Assembly (NCBI GenBank): GCA_022385805.1
Contig: MU277695.1
Location: forward strand, 44,981-108,980
Source: Pilatotrama ljubarskyi
Lineage: Eukaryota > Basidiomycota > Agaricomycetes > Polyporales > Polyporaceae
Length of the DNA stretch: 64,000 nucleotides
Reading direction: 5' to 3'
Both the position numbers and the translations under genes were made by a program. Of this stretch, positions 50,571 through 62,184 are shown one piece after another. The notes under the pieces were generated by a model. It was given only the letters and a program-made list of their open reading frames with translations. It was not told the origin of the DNA and searched no databases. Each line of letters opens with the position of its first letter. Positions within the stretch are counted from its first letter, which is position 1.

Positions 50571-51968
50571 ATGGGCTCCTCGTTTTACGCCGCTATGTGG
50601 TTCCTCAAAGCTGCACTGGGTCTGTCGGTACTCATCCCTCTGTGCCAAGCACAGGCAGCTGTCTTCGGGCAGTGTGGTGGCCAAGGCTTCACGGGCCCGA
50701 CTACATGCGGTACGTCTTCTTCTTGGGGCGCCTACTGGAGCATTCACTAATTCGACCTGCGGGTTTCTAGTTTCCGGCTCTACATGCGTGAAGCAAAATG
50801 ACTTCTTCTCCCAATGCCTGCCCAGTGCTTCTGCTCCGCCCACGACCACCGCAGCTCCTCAGCCTCCTGCCAATGCAGCCCCGACGAACCTCGCCGCGAT
50901 CCCCGCGTCGACGTTGCACCAGATCACGAACTTTGGGCCGAACCCGAACAACGTCGGCATGTTCGTCTTCAAGCCTGCGAAGCTTCAGGCCAAGCCGCCT
51001 CTCATCATAGCGAGCCACTGTGAGTCAAGAAGACGTGCACCTACGTCCAGGAAGCTTGATGGAACTGACCTGGATTCGCAGTCTGTACGGGCACTGCACA
51101 GATATACTTCCAGAACTCGAAATTCGCGCAGCTCGCGGAGACCTTCGGGTATCTCGTCCTCTTCCCTTCCTCGGTGAGTGCGATCCGATGTCAGCATCTA
51201 TGTGCCAGGAGACTCATGGGTATCCTGTAGCCTCACCCTGACCTGTGCTGGGATGTCTCCTCAAACGAGACGCTCACGCACAACGGTGGTAGCGACTCGC
51301 TCAGTCTCGCGTCCGCCGCACGCTTTGCCATTGCTAATTGGGGTGTCGACCCGAACCGCGTCTTCGCCGTGGGTACTTCGTCCGGCGCGATGATGACGAG
51401 TGTCCTCGCTGGTGCATACCCAGATATCTTCAAGGCAGGCATCGTAGACTCTGGTGTTGCGTTCGGTTGCTTCGCTGCTCCCAACTCGCCCGAGGATACC
51501 TTCTTCACCCCGTGCTCGACGGGCAAGGTCATTTTGACCGGCCAGCAATGGGTACGCGCCGGTTCCGGACAAAGCATGGCCAGCGATCGCTGACGCGCTG
51601 ACATCCTGGACTCGCAGGCGCAGAAGGTCTTCAATGCGTTCCCAGGCTTCACGGGTGAACGCCCGAAGATGCAAGTCTGGCACGGTACTGCGTAAGGGCT
51701 CCTATCGAGCAGAAGCTTCGCATCGCGCTCACCAAAAACTAGGGATACCACCGTCTTCCCTCAAAACTTCTTCGAGGAGATCAAGCAGTGGACGACCGTC
51801 TTCGGGTACCCCAGCACGCCCATCTCGAACGTCAGCGAGCCGACGCTTCCCAAGGGGTACTCTAACGCGACGTTCGGCCCGAAGTTCCAAGCCATCCTAG
51901 CGCAAGGCGTCGGGCACACCGTGCCGCTCTTCGAGCAACTCTACCTGGAGTTCCTCGGGATTGCGTGA
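50571..51968 (+). CDS. CBM1-containing CE1 carbohydrate esterase, copy 2
   Basis: Exons 50571-50709, 50771-51019, 51082-51173, 51231-51551, 51618-51691 and 51743-51968 give 366 residues. Exons 4, 5 and 6 have exactly the same lengths as in copy 1, and intron phases match throughout. There is a signal peptide with start MGSSFYAAM, a CBM1 (VFGQCGGQGFTGPTTC then GSTCVKQNDFFSQC), a short Pro/Ala linker and the CE1 domain with GTSSGAMM (nucleophile about Ser210) and GVGHTVP. Differences concentrate in the linker and in a loop near the substrate side (CFAAPNSPEDTFFTPCSTG versus CFALPGQPQDSWNAQCAQG), so the two may differ in preferred substrate. An ATG at 50595 (MWFLKAALG) gives an equally good signal peptide. 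Confidence 0.92.
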
Positions 51969-52776
51969 AACCGAGGAGGACTCGGACGTCGTCATAAGTC
52001 AGGTTTGGTGCAGAAAGCTGGAGGTTGAAGGACGTCGTGTTTTCACTTCGTACCCTTTGGACCTGTCCAGAGTACACCGGCTTTCTTATGCATCGTCCTT
52101 GCCCAAGTCATCGCGAAGCTATGTGTAGGACTCCTTGGCGGCGCTAACGCGCCAGTGACCAGTAGCGATTGCACCACGACGACCGGTGCGTGATTGACGT
52201 CGATCGGCGAAGGTGTATACGCCGAGAGCTGTGTTTTGAGGGTGAGCGCGTTGCATGAACGCTACAGTACTCATTAATCATTCCTCGTGAGACCGACGCT
52301 TCCGAGCTTGCTGAGTAAAATGCCGCCGGCGCCTCGACTCCGCTCAATCCTGAACTCATACCATCACGACGCGTCCGTTCATTGCATAGCATGAGCATGA
52401 GGCAGACGAAGCGTAGCGGATCCTCTACCGTCGTTGGCTTTGGACTTCCGAGTCGAGTCATTGCCCATCGTGACGACCATCTCAGACTTCGAGGAAGCCG
52501 ACCGCTGGTGAACGGACATTTGTATGTTAGCGCATGCGGCGTAGCGACTGCCGGGGTCAATCTGTCATGGGTCGTTTACGGGTTACTAAGTCGCCGAACC
52601 ACTCAGACTTCTCTGCCCTCTGCTCACTGCGCACGCAGTGTGGCATGAAACAAGCTAACAAGCGTCACCAGAGCTTCCTCTTTCTGATGCGAGATATAGG
52701 GACGCCTCGGGCTGCTCAGCCTAGTAGAACTCCTGCCCATATTCCATCCCGCTATCTGACGCACGCTCCTTTGATT
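51969..52776. other. Intergenic, no gene recognised
   Basis: This 808-bp region lies between the second CE1 gene and the secreted S33 peptidase. No repeat, element or credible ORF is seen. Confidence 0.5.
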
Positions 52777-55120
52777 ATGCAGAGACTGCTCGCGGTGGTA
52801 GGCTGCGCCAGCATAACCTTCATCGCGTGCAATGCGGACTCCCACACTGCTCACGCAGAATCCGGAACCATAGACCTCCAATGGGCACCTTGTCCAGGAT
52901 TCTCAAACGCTAGCTTGTCCTGCGCGTACTTGGACATTCCTCTCGATTACCACAGTGCCTCGGCGGGAAGGGGGCAGTTGCTCGTCGTCAAAGCCAATGC
53001 GACTGTCGGCGAAAGCAAAGGTACCATCTTCATGAACCCCGGTAGGTGTTCAGCCAGAGACCAGTCCTTTCCCCGTCATTAATGGCACGTCCGAAGGTGG
53101 TCCAGGCGTGTCCGGTCTGGAGTCTCTTGCGACCGATGGTCCGGCGATGATGAACCATTCCGGTGGCGTCTACGACATTGTGAGCTGGGACGCTCGTGGC
53201 ATTGGTCCGTACACGTAGTGAGTGTCTTCCAACGAGCAGACTGGTTCCAGGGGTGATATACCCATCTATGATCCTCGCAGTCCCGGAGACGTCCTTTGTC
53301 TTTCCGATGAAGAATACGACTTCTTCTGGAACGGGTCCATCGAAGTAACTGGGGTCAACTGGCTCGGCGACTTCACAAACCAAACCGACCTCGACAACTT
53401 CTATAGTCAGGCACCTGTCATTGATGCTCAGTATCGCGCGTTTGGCGAGCGATGTCTGCAGGGCCCCAATGCAACTACTCTGCAATACATCGGGACCGCG
53501 GCGACAGTGCGGGATATGGTAGCTCTAGCAGACGCCATTCAGGGACCTAATACGCCGATCAGATACTGGGGCCTGTCTTATGGGACAGTCGTCGGATCGT
53601 GGTTCATCAACAGTAAGTCTGTCTTGCAGATCGTCTATGGGTGTACTGAATCCGATCTTTCCCGCCTCGAGTGTTCCCGGACGTGAGTGCCCCTTACATC
53701 CATGGTTGCCAAAGGCTCACATTACTAGCGTGTCGGGAACGTCATCCTGGATGGAGTCCTCGATGCGACTACGATCGCGACGGAACAGTCGCATCTTGTG
53801 AGTTGCACTCTCATATTGACGGCGCGGACTCACCATTAAGTATTACCACCTAGCTCTGGCGCAACCAAGTCGGAACGGCTGAAGAAGCATACAACGGCTT
53901 TGCAAATGCATGTGCATTGGCTGGGCCTGGGGAATGTCCACTGGCGCCCTCTCAGAATGCCACTGGGGCCGATGTCGTCGACTACATCTCGAGCGCGATC
54001 GAGGTGCGAGCGGTCTGAGGGGCAACTGAATCTAGCATGTTGAAGGCTCGCACACGATTCAGACCGTGCATGACCACCCGAATACGAGCAACGTCTCCAT
54101 GCTCGCCCTGCGTGGTACGTCGGCGCCGGGGCACAGCACCGCCTTCTGAGCTGACGCCGATGTCTCCAGCAACCGTTTATAGCGGACTATACCAGCCTCA
54201 GAAGTGGCAAAGTCTGGCTAACGAGACCCTTCCAAGGGTGATCGATCCAATTCTAGGTTCTAATGCAGCTCAAACAAGCGGGTAGGTACACTCTGAGCAT
54301 GCGAGAGAGCTCCGGCCCACTGAAAATCCAACCCCCCTCCAGTAGGTCCTTGTCCAAGCGCGTGACCTTCTCCGACCAGCACAGCTACACCGAACCCGCT
54401 GTGTTGTGCGCCGACAGTGTGGACGCCGACCCAAACTTGACCATGAGGGACGTCTTCGACGAGATTGTCAACGTCACTCGTACCGTATCTCCCTCCTGTG
54501 CGTTGATCCCCGAATATCGCGAGAGCCTGCTCACCGTGTGACTTGAATAGTCGGAGCGTTCTTCCCTGTTCCGTGGTACCGATGCCTGTATTGGCCCGTA
54601 CGTGCGGTGGAGAGGTACCAAGGCCCCTTCAACCAAACGCTCGCGAACCGCGTTTTGGTCATCGGTAACTCGGTGAGTACCGTATTCTTTTGCCTACGTC
54701 CATCCCCTCAAAAGCATCATGGGCCAGTACGACAACGCGACGCCGTTTTTCGAGGCGCAACATATCGCCGAAGTCTTAGGCGAACAGGCTGCACTCGTGA
54801 AGCAAAACGGATTCGGAGTAAGTCTTCCAGAAGATGGCCTCTCCGACTTGGGCTTCGTTGATATGGTCCACACGCAGCATACGTCAATATACCAGCGATC
54901 GTCCTGTACATCGAAGATTATCCAGGATTACCTTAGGGACGGAACGGCAAGTATTGAAAACCTAATCGCAATTGTACGTCGTGTGGATACTGATGATGAA
55001 GTGCAATTCTAGCTGCCCAGCCACAAGCTCACTGTCTGCGAGATCGACAGCTTTGTGGAGTTGTTCCCGGGAGTGAAGTCGGTCTCAGTCAACGTCGAGA
55101 ACAGTGGGTTCAAGGCATGA
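52777..55120 (+). CDS. Secreted S33/TAP-like serine hydrolase, 13 exons
   Basis: Thirteen exons (52777-53041, 53097-53214, 53251-53612, 53672-53682, 53729-53797, 53854-54003, 54036-54114, 54170-54281, 54343-54497, 54551-54672, 54728-54817, 54878-54946, 55013-55120) give 569 residues. The signal peptide ends near residue 27. The fold follows tripeptidyl aminopeptidase-like S33 enzymes: NPGGPGVSG (oxyanion region), DIVSWDARGIG, WGLSYGT with nucleophile about Ser237, an acid residue in YDNATPF and the His in GFGHTSI. The role is presumably release of short peptides outside the cell. Oddities are an 11-nt exon 4 (MFPD, matching IFPDKVG in the paralogues), a 32-nt intron 6 and a GC-AG last intron (GCAAGT donor at 54947). 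It is clearly related to the two genes at 57.7 and 60.2 kb but much more cut up by introns. Confidence 0.82.
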
Positions 55121-55292
55121 TGCTCAGAGTACTACAGACATGTTTCCGACGTCATACCTATACACTTGGACAATACTATACAGTTTCCCTATGAGCCAAG
55201 GCTCGCCGACTGTCTGCGCCAACACCCCCACGGCGTAGATGAAGTATCCCGAGACAGTAGGAATTCTCGAATCAACGAACTACGAACCGATC

Positions 55293-56954
55293 TCAGCCCC
55301 TCTGCACGATCTCGAACCCATGATATCTCCTCCACAGCACGTCCGTCACAAACGCGCTGAACGTGCTCTGCTCCGTCCCGACGACCTGCCACGCCTGTCC
55401 AACGACCATCGCATCCAAGAACGGCATGAGAAATCGGCCCAGCGGCACCCCGTCCGCTGGGCTCCTGAGGGCACCTAGGGGGGCCACCTGCTCCGGGAAG
55501 TCCTCCAGGAAGAAGGAACATGGGAAGGTACGCGTGAACCGTGCCAGGAGCGGATTGAACGTCGGAGACGGGGCGTCTGTTGAGATGAAGAGCGGCGTGT
55601 TGAGCGGGGTGAGATGAGGCGAAGTGTGCAGCGGCGCGCGACATGCGAACTCCGGCGCGGGGGTCGCGTTTGGCGGGAAAGGTGGCAGCGGCGGATGTGG
55701 TGTACGCAAGGCTGGTATGTCGGTCTTGATCACTGGCGGCTCCAGCTCAGCCTCCTCCGGGAAAAAATCTTGCTCGAGCGTGAGGACCACCTTGTCTGCG
55801 AAGCCAAGCACAGAATGGAGGAGCTTCCACCATGCAAGACGTACGTTCTCGGGCGCATTCCACTCGAAGATGCCGTCCCCGATGCGGAGATGCACGCCGA
55901 GGTATGCGCCGCCTAGTGCAGAGCGGATTGAGTCTGCAGCGTGTACCAGGTCCGGATTCGTGAACGCCATCCGCTCGCGGATCGTCTTGCGCATCTCGTA
56001 GTTGGTCGAAGAGCGGAGGTGGAGGCGGCTCGAGCCGAATAAAGTGCCGAGCTGTATGAGCCGCTCCGGCCTGCGCACTAGAGTTGATATCTGGACGGAC
56101 TGGAGGAACTTCCGTGCGGGAGGGTCAAATGAGAAGAAGTCCTGGAACGAGTATTCGTTGCGAGCAGTGTCGTTCAGATAGAAGATGTCGTCTGCAACGA
56201 TTCCTAGTTGATCCTCAAGCCAAGCGTCTGTGAAGTTCCAGCCCTCCAGCAGCCGCTGATCATCCTTGACGCTGGATAAGTCAACAAGCCAGTCCCAAGA
56301 GAGATAAGTATAGCCGAAGTACTCTTCGCATTCCAGAGGCATGTTGGAGTCGTACAATGTGATGTCCCTGCAGTACCCGAGCCCAGATTTCCTCGCGTCG
56401 GCAGACACGTGATAGAGTTCTTCGAAAGGTGCGTAGCTGAGGGGATTTCCAAGGCGAACAGGAGGCAGAAGTAGAGTGCGATTCAATATGCGAGCCAATA
56501 CGAGGGCGTTTTCGAGTGCAATCCGCTGATTATGATAACCGCTGTGGGGGAGATAGGCGAGGAACCTCTCAGATACCTGAGAGATTGACGTATGCACAGA
56601 TGTCGTGGCATGGGCCGGTGGAGGAGGAGGTGACACGGCGGGATGCGACGTCCGAAGCCCAGCGGTTACAGAGTGGTCAGACCAAGTGAGAAGCCAGTCT
56701 CTTCGTAAGGTGCTGCCAAACGCAGCTGTAAAGAGGTAATATGCCGCAGAGAGGCAGACTATGCCAGCCACCAGCAGTACAACGACCAGAGAGACAAGCT
56801 GTTTGTCATAGGCCCTATGAATGGACGGCCTCTGACGGATTCTTGAACGCGACCGCGTCTGCTTGCGGTGGGTGTTCTGCTGGGCCGCTGTGGTATTATC
56901 CAGACCTGGGGGCCGCATCGATGTTCCAACAAGTCGCTTTGCGATGGTAGACAT
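55293..56954 (-). CDS. O-fucosyltransferase-like type II membrane protein
   Basis: A single uninterrupted exon of 553 residues. One membrane segment (VSLVVVLLVAGIVCLSAAYY, about residues 55-75) is followed by a Pro-rich stem and a luminal domain. The domain has HSGYHNQRIALENALVLARI, the N-terminal nucleotide-sugar region of GT65/GT68-like O-FucT proteins, then AYLGVHLRIGDGIFEW, LFISTDAPS and GTEQSTFSAFVTD, in the expected order. By family it would transfer a sugar, probably fucose from GDP-fucose, in the Golgi or ER. Basidiomycete members have no assigned acceptor. The start is the ATG at 56954; a GTG lies 21 nt upstream in frame. It is convergent with the 13-exon S33 gene (172 bp apart) and divergent from the next one. 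Confidence 0.8.
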   Translation of the reverse strand: MSTIAKRLVGTSMRPPGLDNTTAAQQNTHRKQTRSRSRIRQRPSIHRAYDKQLVSLVVVLLVAGIVCLSAAYYLFTAAFGSTLRRDWLLTWSDHSVTAGLRTSHPAVSPPPPPAHATTSVHTSISQVSERFLAYLPHSGYHNQRIALENALVLARILNRTLLLPPVRLGNPLSYAPFEELYHVSADARKSGLGYCRDITLYDSNMPLECEEYFGYTYLSWDWLVDLSSVKDDQRLLEGWNFTDAWLEDQLGIVADDIFYLNDTARNEYSFQDFFSFDPPARKFLQSVQISTLVRRPERLIQLGTLFGSSRLHLRSSTNYEMRKTIRERMAFTNPDLVHAADSIRSALGGAYLGVHLRIGDGIFEWNAPENVRLAWWKLLHSVLGFADKVVLTLEQDFFPEEAELEPPVIKTDIPALRTPHPPLPPFPPNATPAPEFACRAPLHTSPHLTPLNTPLFISTDAPSPTFNPLLARFTRTFPCSFFLEDFPEQVAPLGALRSPADGVPLGRFLMPFLDAMVVGQAWQVVGTEQSTFSAFVTDVLWRRYHGFEIVQRG

Positions 56955-57756
56955 AGCAAAGCTCGCTTGGGGCACTGCTAGCGCGGCGGCGGGCGTACTA
57001 CACTCCGTTCGCAGAGGTCGAGAGGCTGATCGTCGTGAATTCGACTGTCGAGCAGTCAGTCGCGTGAGTTGTCAGCTGCAGATCTAGAGTTTGGCAAACA
57101 ATCTGAAAGGCTGCACATGCCTTGAGCGGTCGAGTGTGAACACAGTTTTTGAACGGCGTTCTGGCTGCAGGCAGGGTACGTCAGGGTACGCCGGACAAGT
57201 TGGAGTCGGGCCATGTGCCAAGAAATCTCCGAGAAAGTCGGGAAGTGTTGGCGGTCAGGCGCCCACACAAGATAGCCAATCAGAGTGCATGTCAATGTCA
57301 TCGGTGCCAACATTCCCTCGGAAAGTCGTCCCTCCGCTCGTTGGCTCCCCCGTAATAATCGGTCCTTGTGCCGGCCCTACCAACGTTTCGCTACATATGT
57401 TTTATGGAGCCATTACTCAGGTCAACCGCTATCGTGTCTTGCCGGAACTTACCTTGCGTGAGTATAGGCGGCGGCGATGGCATTGCATGCGGGCTTGCCC
57501 TGATCGATGGTCCAAAGCGTCAGACAGCGATATCGTCATAAGACAGCGTCAAATGTGTGCTACGTATGTGCACCAGCGGCGCATGAGCTGGTATCATTCC
57601 CGGCCGCGTCATGAATCAGCAGCTCCTCTCCTATATAAGGGCACGCTGTAGCGTACGTGAGAGTGCGTTCAGCTGTTCGCTCTCACACTCATCAACGCCT
57701 CTTGCAGCACCCAGAGGGCCTTGTTGTCGACTTCGAGGATTCAGTGTGCATAAAGC
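56955..57756. other. Divergent upstream region
   Basis: This 802-bp region lies between the starts of the O-FucT-like gene (minus) and the membrane S33 gene (plus). No gene is recognised. A TATA box close to the right side is listed separately. Confidence 0.5.
57632..57638 (+). promoter_or_regulatory. TATATAA box of S33 copy 2
   Basis: TATATAAGGG lies about 119 bp upstream of the ATG at 57757. Confidence 0.6.
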
Positions 57757-59669
57757 ATGCAGACGGCCCATTCCCGCAAGTCTGAGGGGACTTATGTCGC
57801 CGCCACCCTTCCAACCTCGGAATATACGCCCTCTCATACTCCCAAGATTAGCCGCAGGGTCAAGGTCTTGATTACCGTACTCACCGTCGCAGCGACCAGC
57901 GCATTGCACCTGTGCTGGGGCTCATCTGGTCCACGGCGTTCTCTTTCAATTCGCGCTGATGAACCGGAATTCGACTGGTTTGCTGTAAGTTAACATCCCA
58001 GTGGCGCCCATCTGCTCAAACGCACGAGTCTAACCTGATCATCCCAGCTCGAGCCATCAAAGAGCATCAACTGGACGTCATGCTACTCCGGCCAGAAGTG
58101 CGCCCGACTACTTCTCCCTCTCGACTATGACACCCCCGACGGTCCCACCACAGCGATCGCCCTGCGCATGATTCCTGCCGCGAATAAGAAGAATTATAAG
58201 GGTCCCATCCTCATCAACCCCGGCGGCCCTGGAGGTTCTGGCACCGACCTGGTCGCTCGGGCAGGCCAGAACATCTCTCGCATCGTCGGCGACTCCTTCG
58301 ATATCCTTGGCTTCGACCCACGCGGCATCGGCGCCAGCACACCTTCCGCTAGCTGCTTTGAGACGGATTCTCAGAGGAAGCTGTGGCGCCTGCAGGAGGG
58401 TCATCAACTACTGAATATCACGGACAACTCTCTGCATATCTACCACGCGCGAGAGAAGATGGTCGCTCGTCGATGCGAGGAGAAGATCGGCGGAGAGTGG
58501 GGTATTGCGCGGTTCATGAGTACGCCGAACGTCGCTCGGGACATGCTCGAGATTTCCCAGCAACTTGGTCAAGAAAAGCTACAGTACTGGGGCTTCGTAC
58601 GTGTGCTCACTCGACCTCGTAAGTCCGACCACTCACGCCTCCTCAGAGCTATGGCTCGATCCTAGGGCAGTACTTCTCTGCGATCTTCCCTGACAAGGTC
58701 GGGAGGGTAATCATCGACGGCGTATACGACGGCCATAACTACAAGGCCGCGCTTTGGAACACGAACCTGGTCGACAATGACGCGGCCATCAACTCGTTCT
58801 TCTACTTCTGCCACCAGGCCGGTCCCGAGAAATGCACGCTGTATGAGTCCAGCCCGGACAAGATCCGCGCACGATACCTCGACGTCCTCCACGCCGTCGA
58901 GGAGGAGCCGTTCCCGCTGCCGAGCGCAGAGCCACCACTCGTGATCACGCGCAAGGTCCTCCAGACGCAGATCTTCCGCGCAGCCTACAAACCGCTGTAC
59001 GCATTCGGTTTCGTCGCAGACACCATCCGCGCGATCGAGAACAAGAACGAGACCGCCCTCATCGAACTCGCACCCAAGCTCGTCGACCCCACCGAGTGCA
59101 AGTGCTCGATCGCCGAGCCGTGGAAGTCCGAGAACGAGGCGTTCAGCGCGATCGCATGCGGTGACGGCGACGAGCATCCGTACGACCCGGAGACCTACGC
59201 GAAGTACTATCGCGATCTCTCGAAGCAGTCCGAGCTCGCCGCACCGCTATGGGGCATTCACTACCTGCAGTGCTCGGAGTGGCGCATCCGTCCGAAGTGG
59301 CGCTGGACGGCACCCCTAGAGGCGAAGAACACATCGCATCCGCTGTTGCTGCTTTCGCCTCGCTACGACCCTGTATGCCCCCTGCAGGACGCGAAGGCCG
59401 TCCACCAGCGGTATGGCGGTTCAGGGCTCCTAGTCCAGAACTCGTATGGCCACTGCTCGCTTTCAGCGCCCTCTCTCTGCACGGCGAAACACGTCAGGGC
59501 GTACATGGTGAACGGCACGCTCCCGGAGCCGGGCACGGTTTGCGAGGTTGATGAGCTTCCGTTTGTCGGAGCTGTGAAAGAAGTCCGTGCGTTGTCGGCT
59601 GAGGATGCTGAATTACTGGACGCGATGAGGGGCTTGTCCGATGTTGTGCCGATGTTTGGTGCGGTATAG
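57757..59669 (+). CDS. Membrane-anchored S33/TAP-like serine hydrolase, copy 2
   Basis: Exons 57757-57984, 58048-58596 and 58647-59669 give 599 residues. The N-terminal 30 residues are followed by one membrane span (VKVLITVLTVAATSALHL), so the enzyme is type II or uncleaved. Then come CARLLLPLDYDTPDGP, NPGGPGGSGTD, ILGFDPRGIGASTP and WGF-SYGS with nucleophile Ser260. IFPDKVGRVIIDGVYDG follows, and a C-terminal TAP-like part carries SPRYDPVCPL (acid) and NSYGHCS (His), ending CEVDELPF. An intron cuts the G-x-S-x-G motif exactly before the Ser. The family releases tripeptides or similar short peptides from N-termini; the actual substrate is unknown. It is a close paralogue of the gene at 60234. 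Confidence 0.88.
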
Positions 59670-60233
59670 GAGTTTGTGATGACTCGTGTCTTGGAAGGTC
59701 AGTCGACTCCCGAATCTGGCTTTGAGCCCACTGTGAATTCCGCCCCGCTGACTTGGGGTTCTGACTCCGTAGAGCGCATATCCTCACCTGTCTTCGCTGT
59801 CATGGGCGGAGCTGGATGTGCCTGACGGATATCTACTACGTGCCGGGCATGCTTGGTTCTTTACAAGCAGGACTCTTATCACACATTCTTGGAACATAGG
59901 GGAACTTGTCGCCAGGAAAGTCTGGTCGATATAGGTCGATACTGTAAGACTCGATAGCGTTATCCGCACTCGCATTCACTCTTATCAGCTCGCTATCATC
60001 ACTCACCACCACGCACCGCATGGTATAGTTCAGCGAGACCCACGGATTTTTGGAAGGTACACAACCCAACCCTATCAGGGAGCTAGGCATTATCGCCGTC
60101 AAGCGTGTGAACGCGGCACGTAAAGTACTGCCTCTCACCCAACTGATAACGTACTCGAGGTTGCAGATCACCTTCTCCGGTACTTACAGCGCAGGGGTCA
60201 GTGCGAGTGCGAAACGCAATTGCAACTTGAACC
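59670..60233. other. Intergenic between S33 copies 2 and 3
   Basis: This 564-bp spacer has no gene recognised. It holds the promoter of copy 3, without a clear TATA box. Confidence 0.5.
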
Positions 60234-62184
60234 ATGGACAAAGTCTACCGTGGTGCTGACGCTCAAGCTGTCCGATATGTCCACGGTGGAAAGGCTCGCA
60301 CGAACGGGCGGACCAACTACATAGCACTCGCCTCGATTACGAAACTTCTGCTTTTCCTAGTCGCTGTTGCCGTGACAGCAGGACTGTACCGGTACCTCTA
60401 CGGAGATCTCAGCGCCGGATATCTGAACCGGGGTCACTTTCCTTCTCCCGCATTGCAAGAAGCCGACTTCGACTGGTACGCTGTGAGTACCACGTCTCAT
60501 TCCTTCCACTGTACTTACCGATTACTCAACAAATGGCTGGATTCGAATTCGATAGCTCGAACCGGCGAGGACCATCCAGTGGACATCATGCTACTCAAAC
60601 CAGAGATGCGCTCGTTTGCTCCTTCCTCTAGACTACGACATCCCGGATGGGCCGACCACTGCCATTGCTCTGCGCATGATCCCTGCTGCCAACAGAGAAA
60701 ACCATCTAGGAACGCTCCTCGTCAACCCTGGCGGACCCGGCGGTTCCGGAACGGACTTCATTGCGCGTCGCGGGGAGCAGGTCTCGCGTATCGTCGGCGA
60801 TTCCTTCGACGTCCTCGGCTTCGACCCGCGAGGAATAGGTGCCAGCACTCCGTCCGCCCGATGCTTCGAGACGGACTCCCAGAGGAAGCTATGGAATTTA
60901 CAGGAGGATGGCCGCTTGCTCAATCTCACAGACGGCTCCGTCGAGATGTACAGAGCGAGGGAGAGGCTTGTCGCAGCGCGATGCGAAGAGAAGATTGGCG
61001 GCGAGGATGGCATCGCCAGGTTCTCGGGGACCCCAAGTGTCGCACGGGACATGCTTGAGATCACCAGGCAGCTTGGACAGGAGAAACTACAGTACTGGGG
61101 CTTCGTAAGTGAATGTGCGTGCCCTCGCTGAATCTTTTGCTGACGTTCCTGCCAGAGCTACGGCACAGTGCTGGGACAGTACTTCGCGGCGATGTATCCA
61201 GACAAGGTCGGACGGCTGATCATCGACGGCGTGTTCGACGCATACAGCTATCGCGCGAACATATGGGACACGAGCCTTGTCGACACGGACGCCGTGATTG
61301 GCTCGTTTTTCGACTTCTGCCACCAGGCCGGTCCCGACAAGTGCCCGCTATGGAACTCTTCCGCGTCTAAGATTCGCGAACGCTACTTCAATGTGCTCCG
61401 CAGCGTTGAGGAAGAGCCGATCGCAATTCCACTGGCAGAACCACCCCTCCTCCTGACGCGGAAGCATCTCCACCAGCAGATCTTCCAAGCTGCCTACAAG
61501 CCACTCGCCGGGTTCCCTCCGGTCGCAGATACCATCTATGCAATCGAGAGCCGCAACCAGACCGCACTCACCGCGCTCGCCCCCAAGATCCTAGATCCCA
61601 CCGAATGCAACTGCGCCGCGGCTAATCAGCCATGGCGGGCCGGCAGCGAAGCGTTCCGCGCGGTCGAGTGCGGGGATGGCGACGAGCAGCCTTACAATCC
61701 CACCGAGTACGAGGCGTTCTACGAGGGCCTCCTCGGCCTCTCGCCGCTCGCTGCACCCGTGTGGGCACCGAGCTACCTAGCCTGCGCGGAATGGCGCGTG
61801 CGTCCGAAGTGGCGCTGGACGGGCCCGTTCGCGGCGAAGAACACCTCGCACCCGCTCCTCATGGTCTCGCCGCGGTACGACCCAGTGTGTCCGCTCGCGG
61901 ATGCGCAGGCGGTGCACGCGCGGTTCGGAGGCGCGGGGTTGCTGGTGCAGAACTCGTACGGCCATTGCTCGATCGCTGCGCCGTCGTTGTGCACGGCGAA
62001 GTATATCAGGGCGTACATGGTGAACGGGACGCTACCTCCGCCGGGAACGGTATGCGAGGTCGATGAGCTTCCGTTCGTCGGAGCTGTGCAGAACGCTCGC
62101 GCGATGTCAGCGGAGGATGCGGAACTGCTGGAGGCATTGAGGGCTTTGGCGATGGACCTGCCTTTGCGTGCGGGCCCTCGCTAG
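60234..62184 (+). CDS. Membrane-anchored S33/TAP-like serine hydrolase, copy 3
   Basis: Exons 60234-60482, 60556-61104 and 61156-62184 give 608 residues. Exon 2 has the same length (549 nt) and both introns the same phase as in copy 2. The membrane span is LLLFLVAVAVTAGLYRYLYG. Active-site blocks are NPGGPGGSGTD, VLGFDPRGIGASTP, WGF-SYGT with Ser267, SPRYDPVCPL and NSYGHCS. The middle and C-terminal regions are close to copy 2, while the cytosolic N-terminus is different, as expected for tandem duplicates under relaxed constraint there. The N-glycosylation-type NxS/T sites (NQT, NTS, NGT) fit an extracellular catalytic domain. Confidence 0.88.

Noticed and set aside
54947..54978. GTACGT at 54980 as donor of the last intron of the secreted S33 gene
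   Set aside because: It also keeps frame but leaves a 33-nt intron and adds 11 residues in the middle of the conserved NGT-LP junction seen in both paralogues; the GCAAGT donor fits better.
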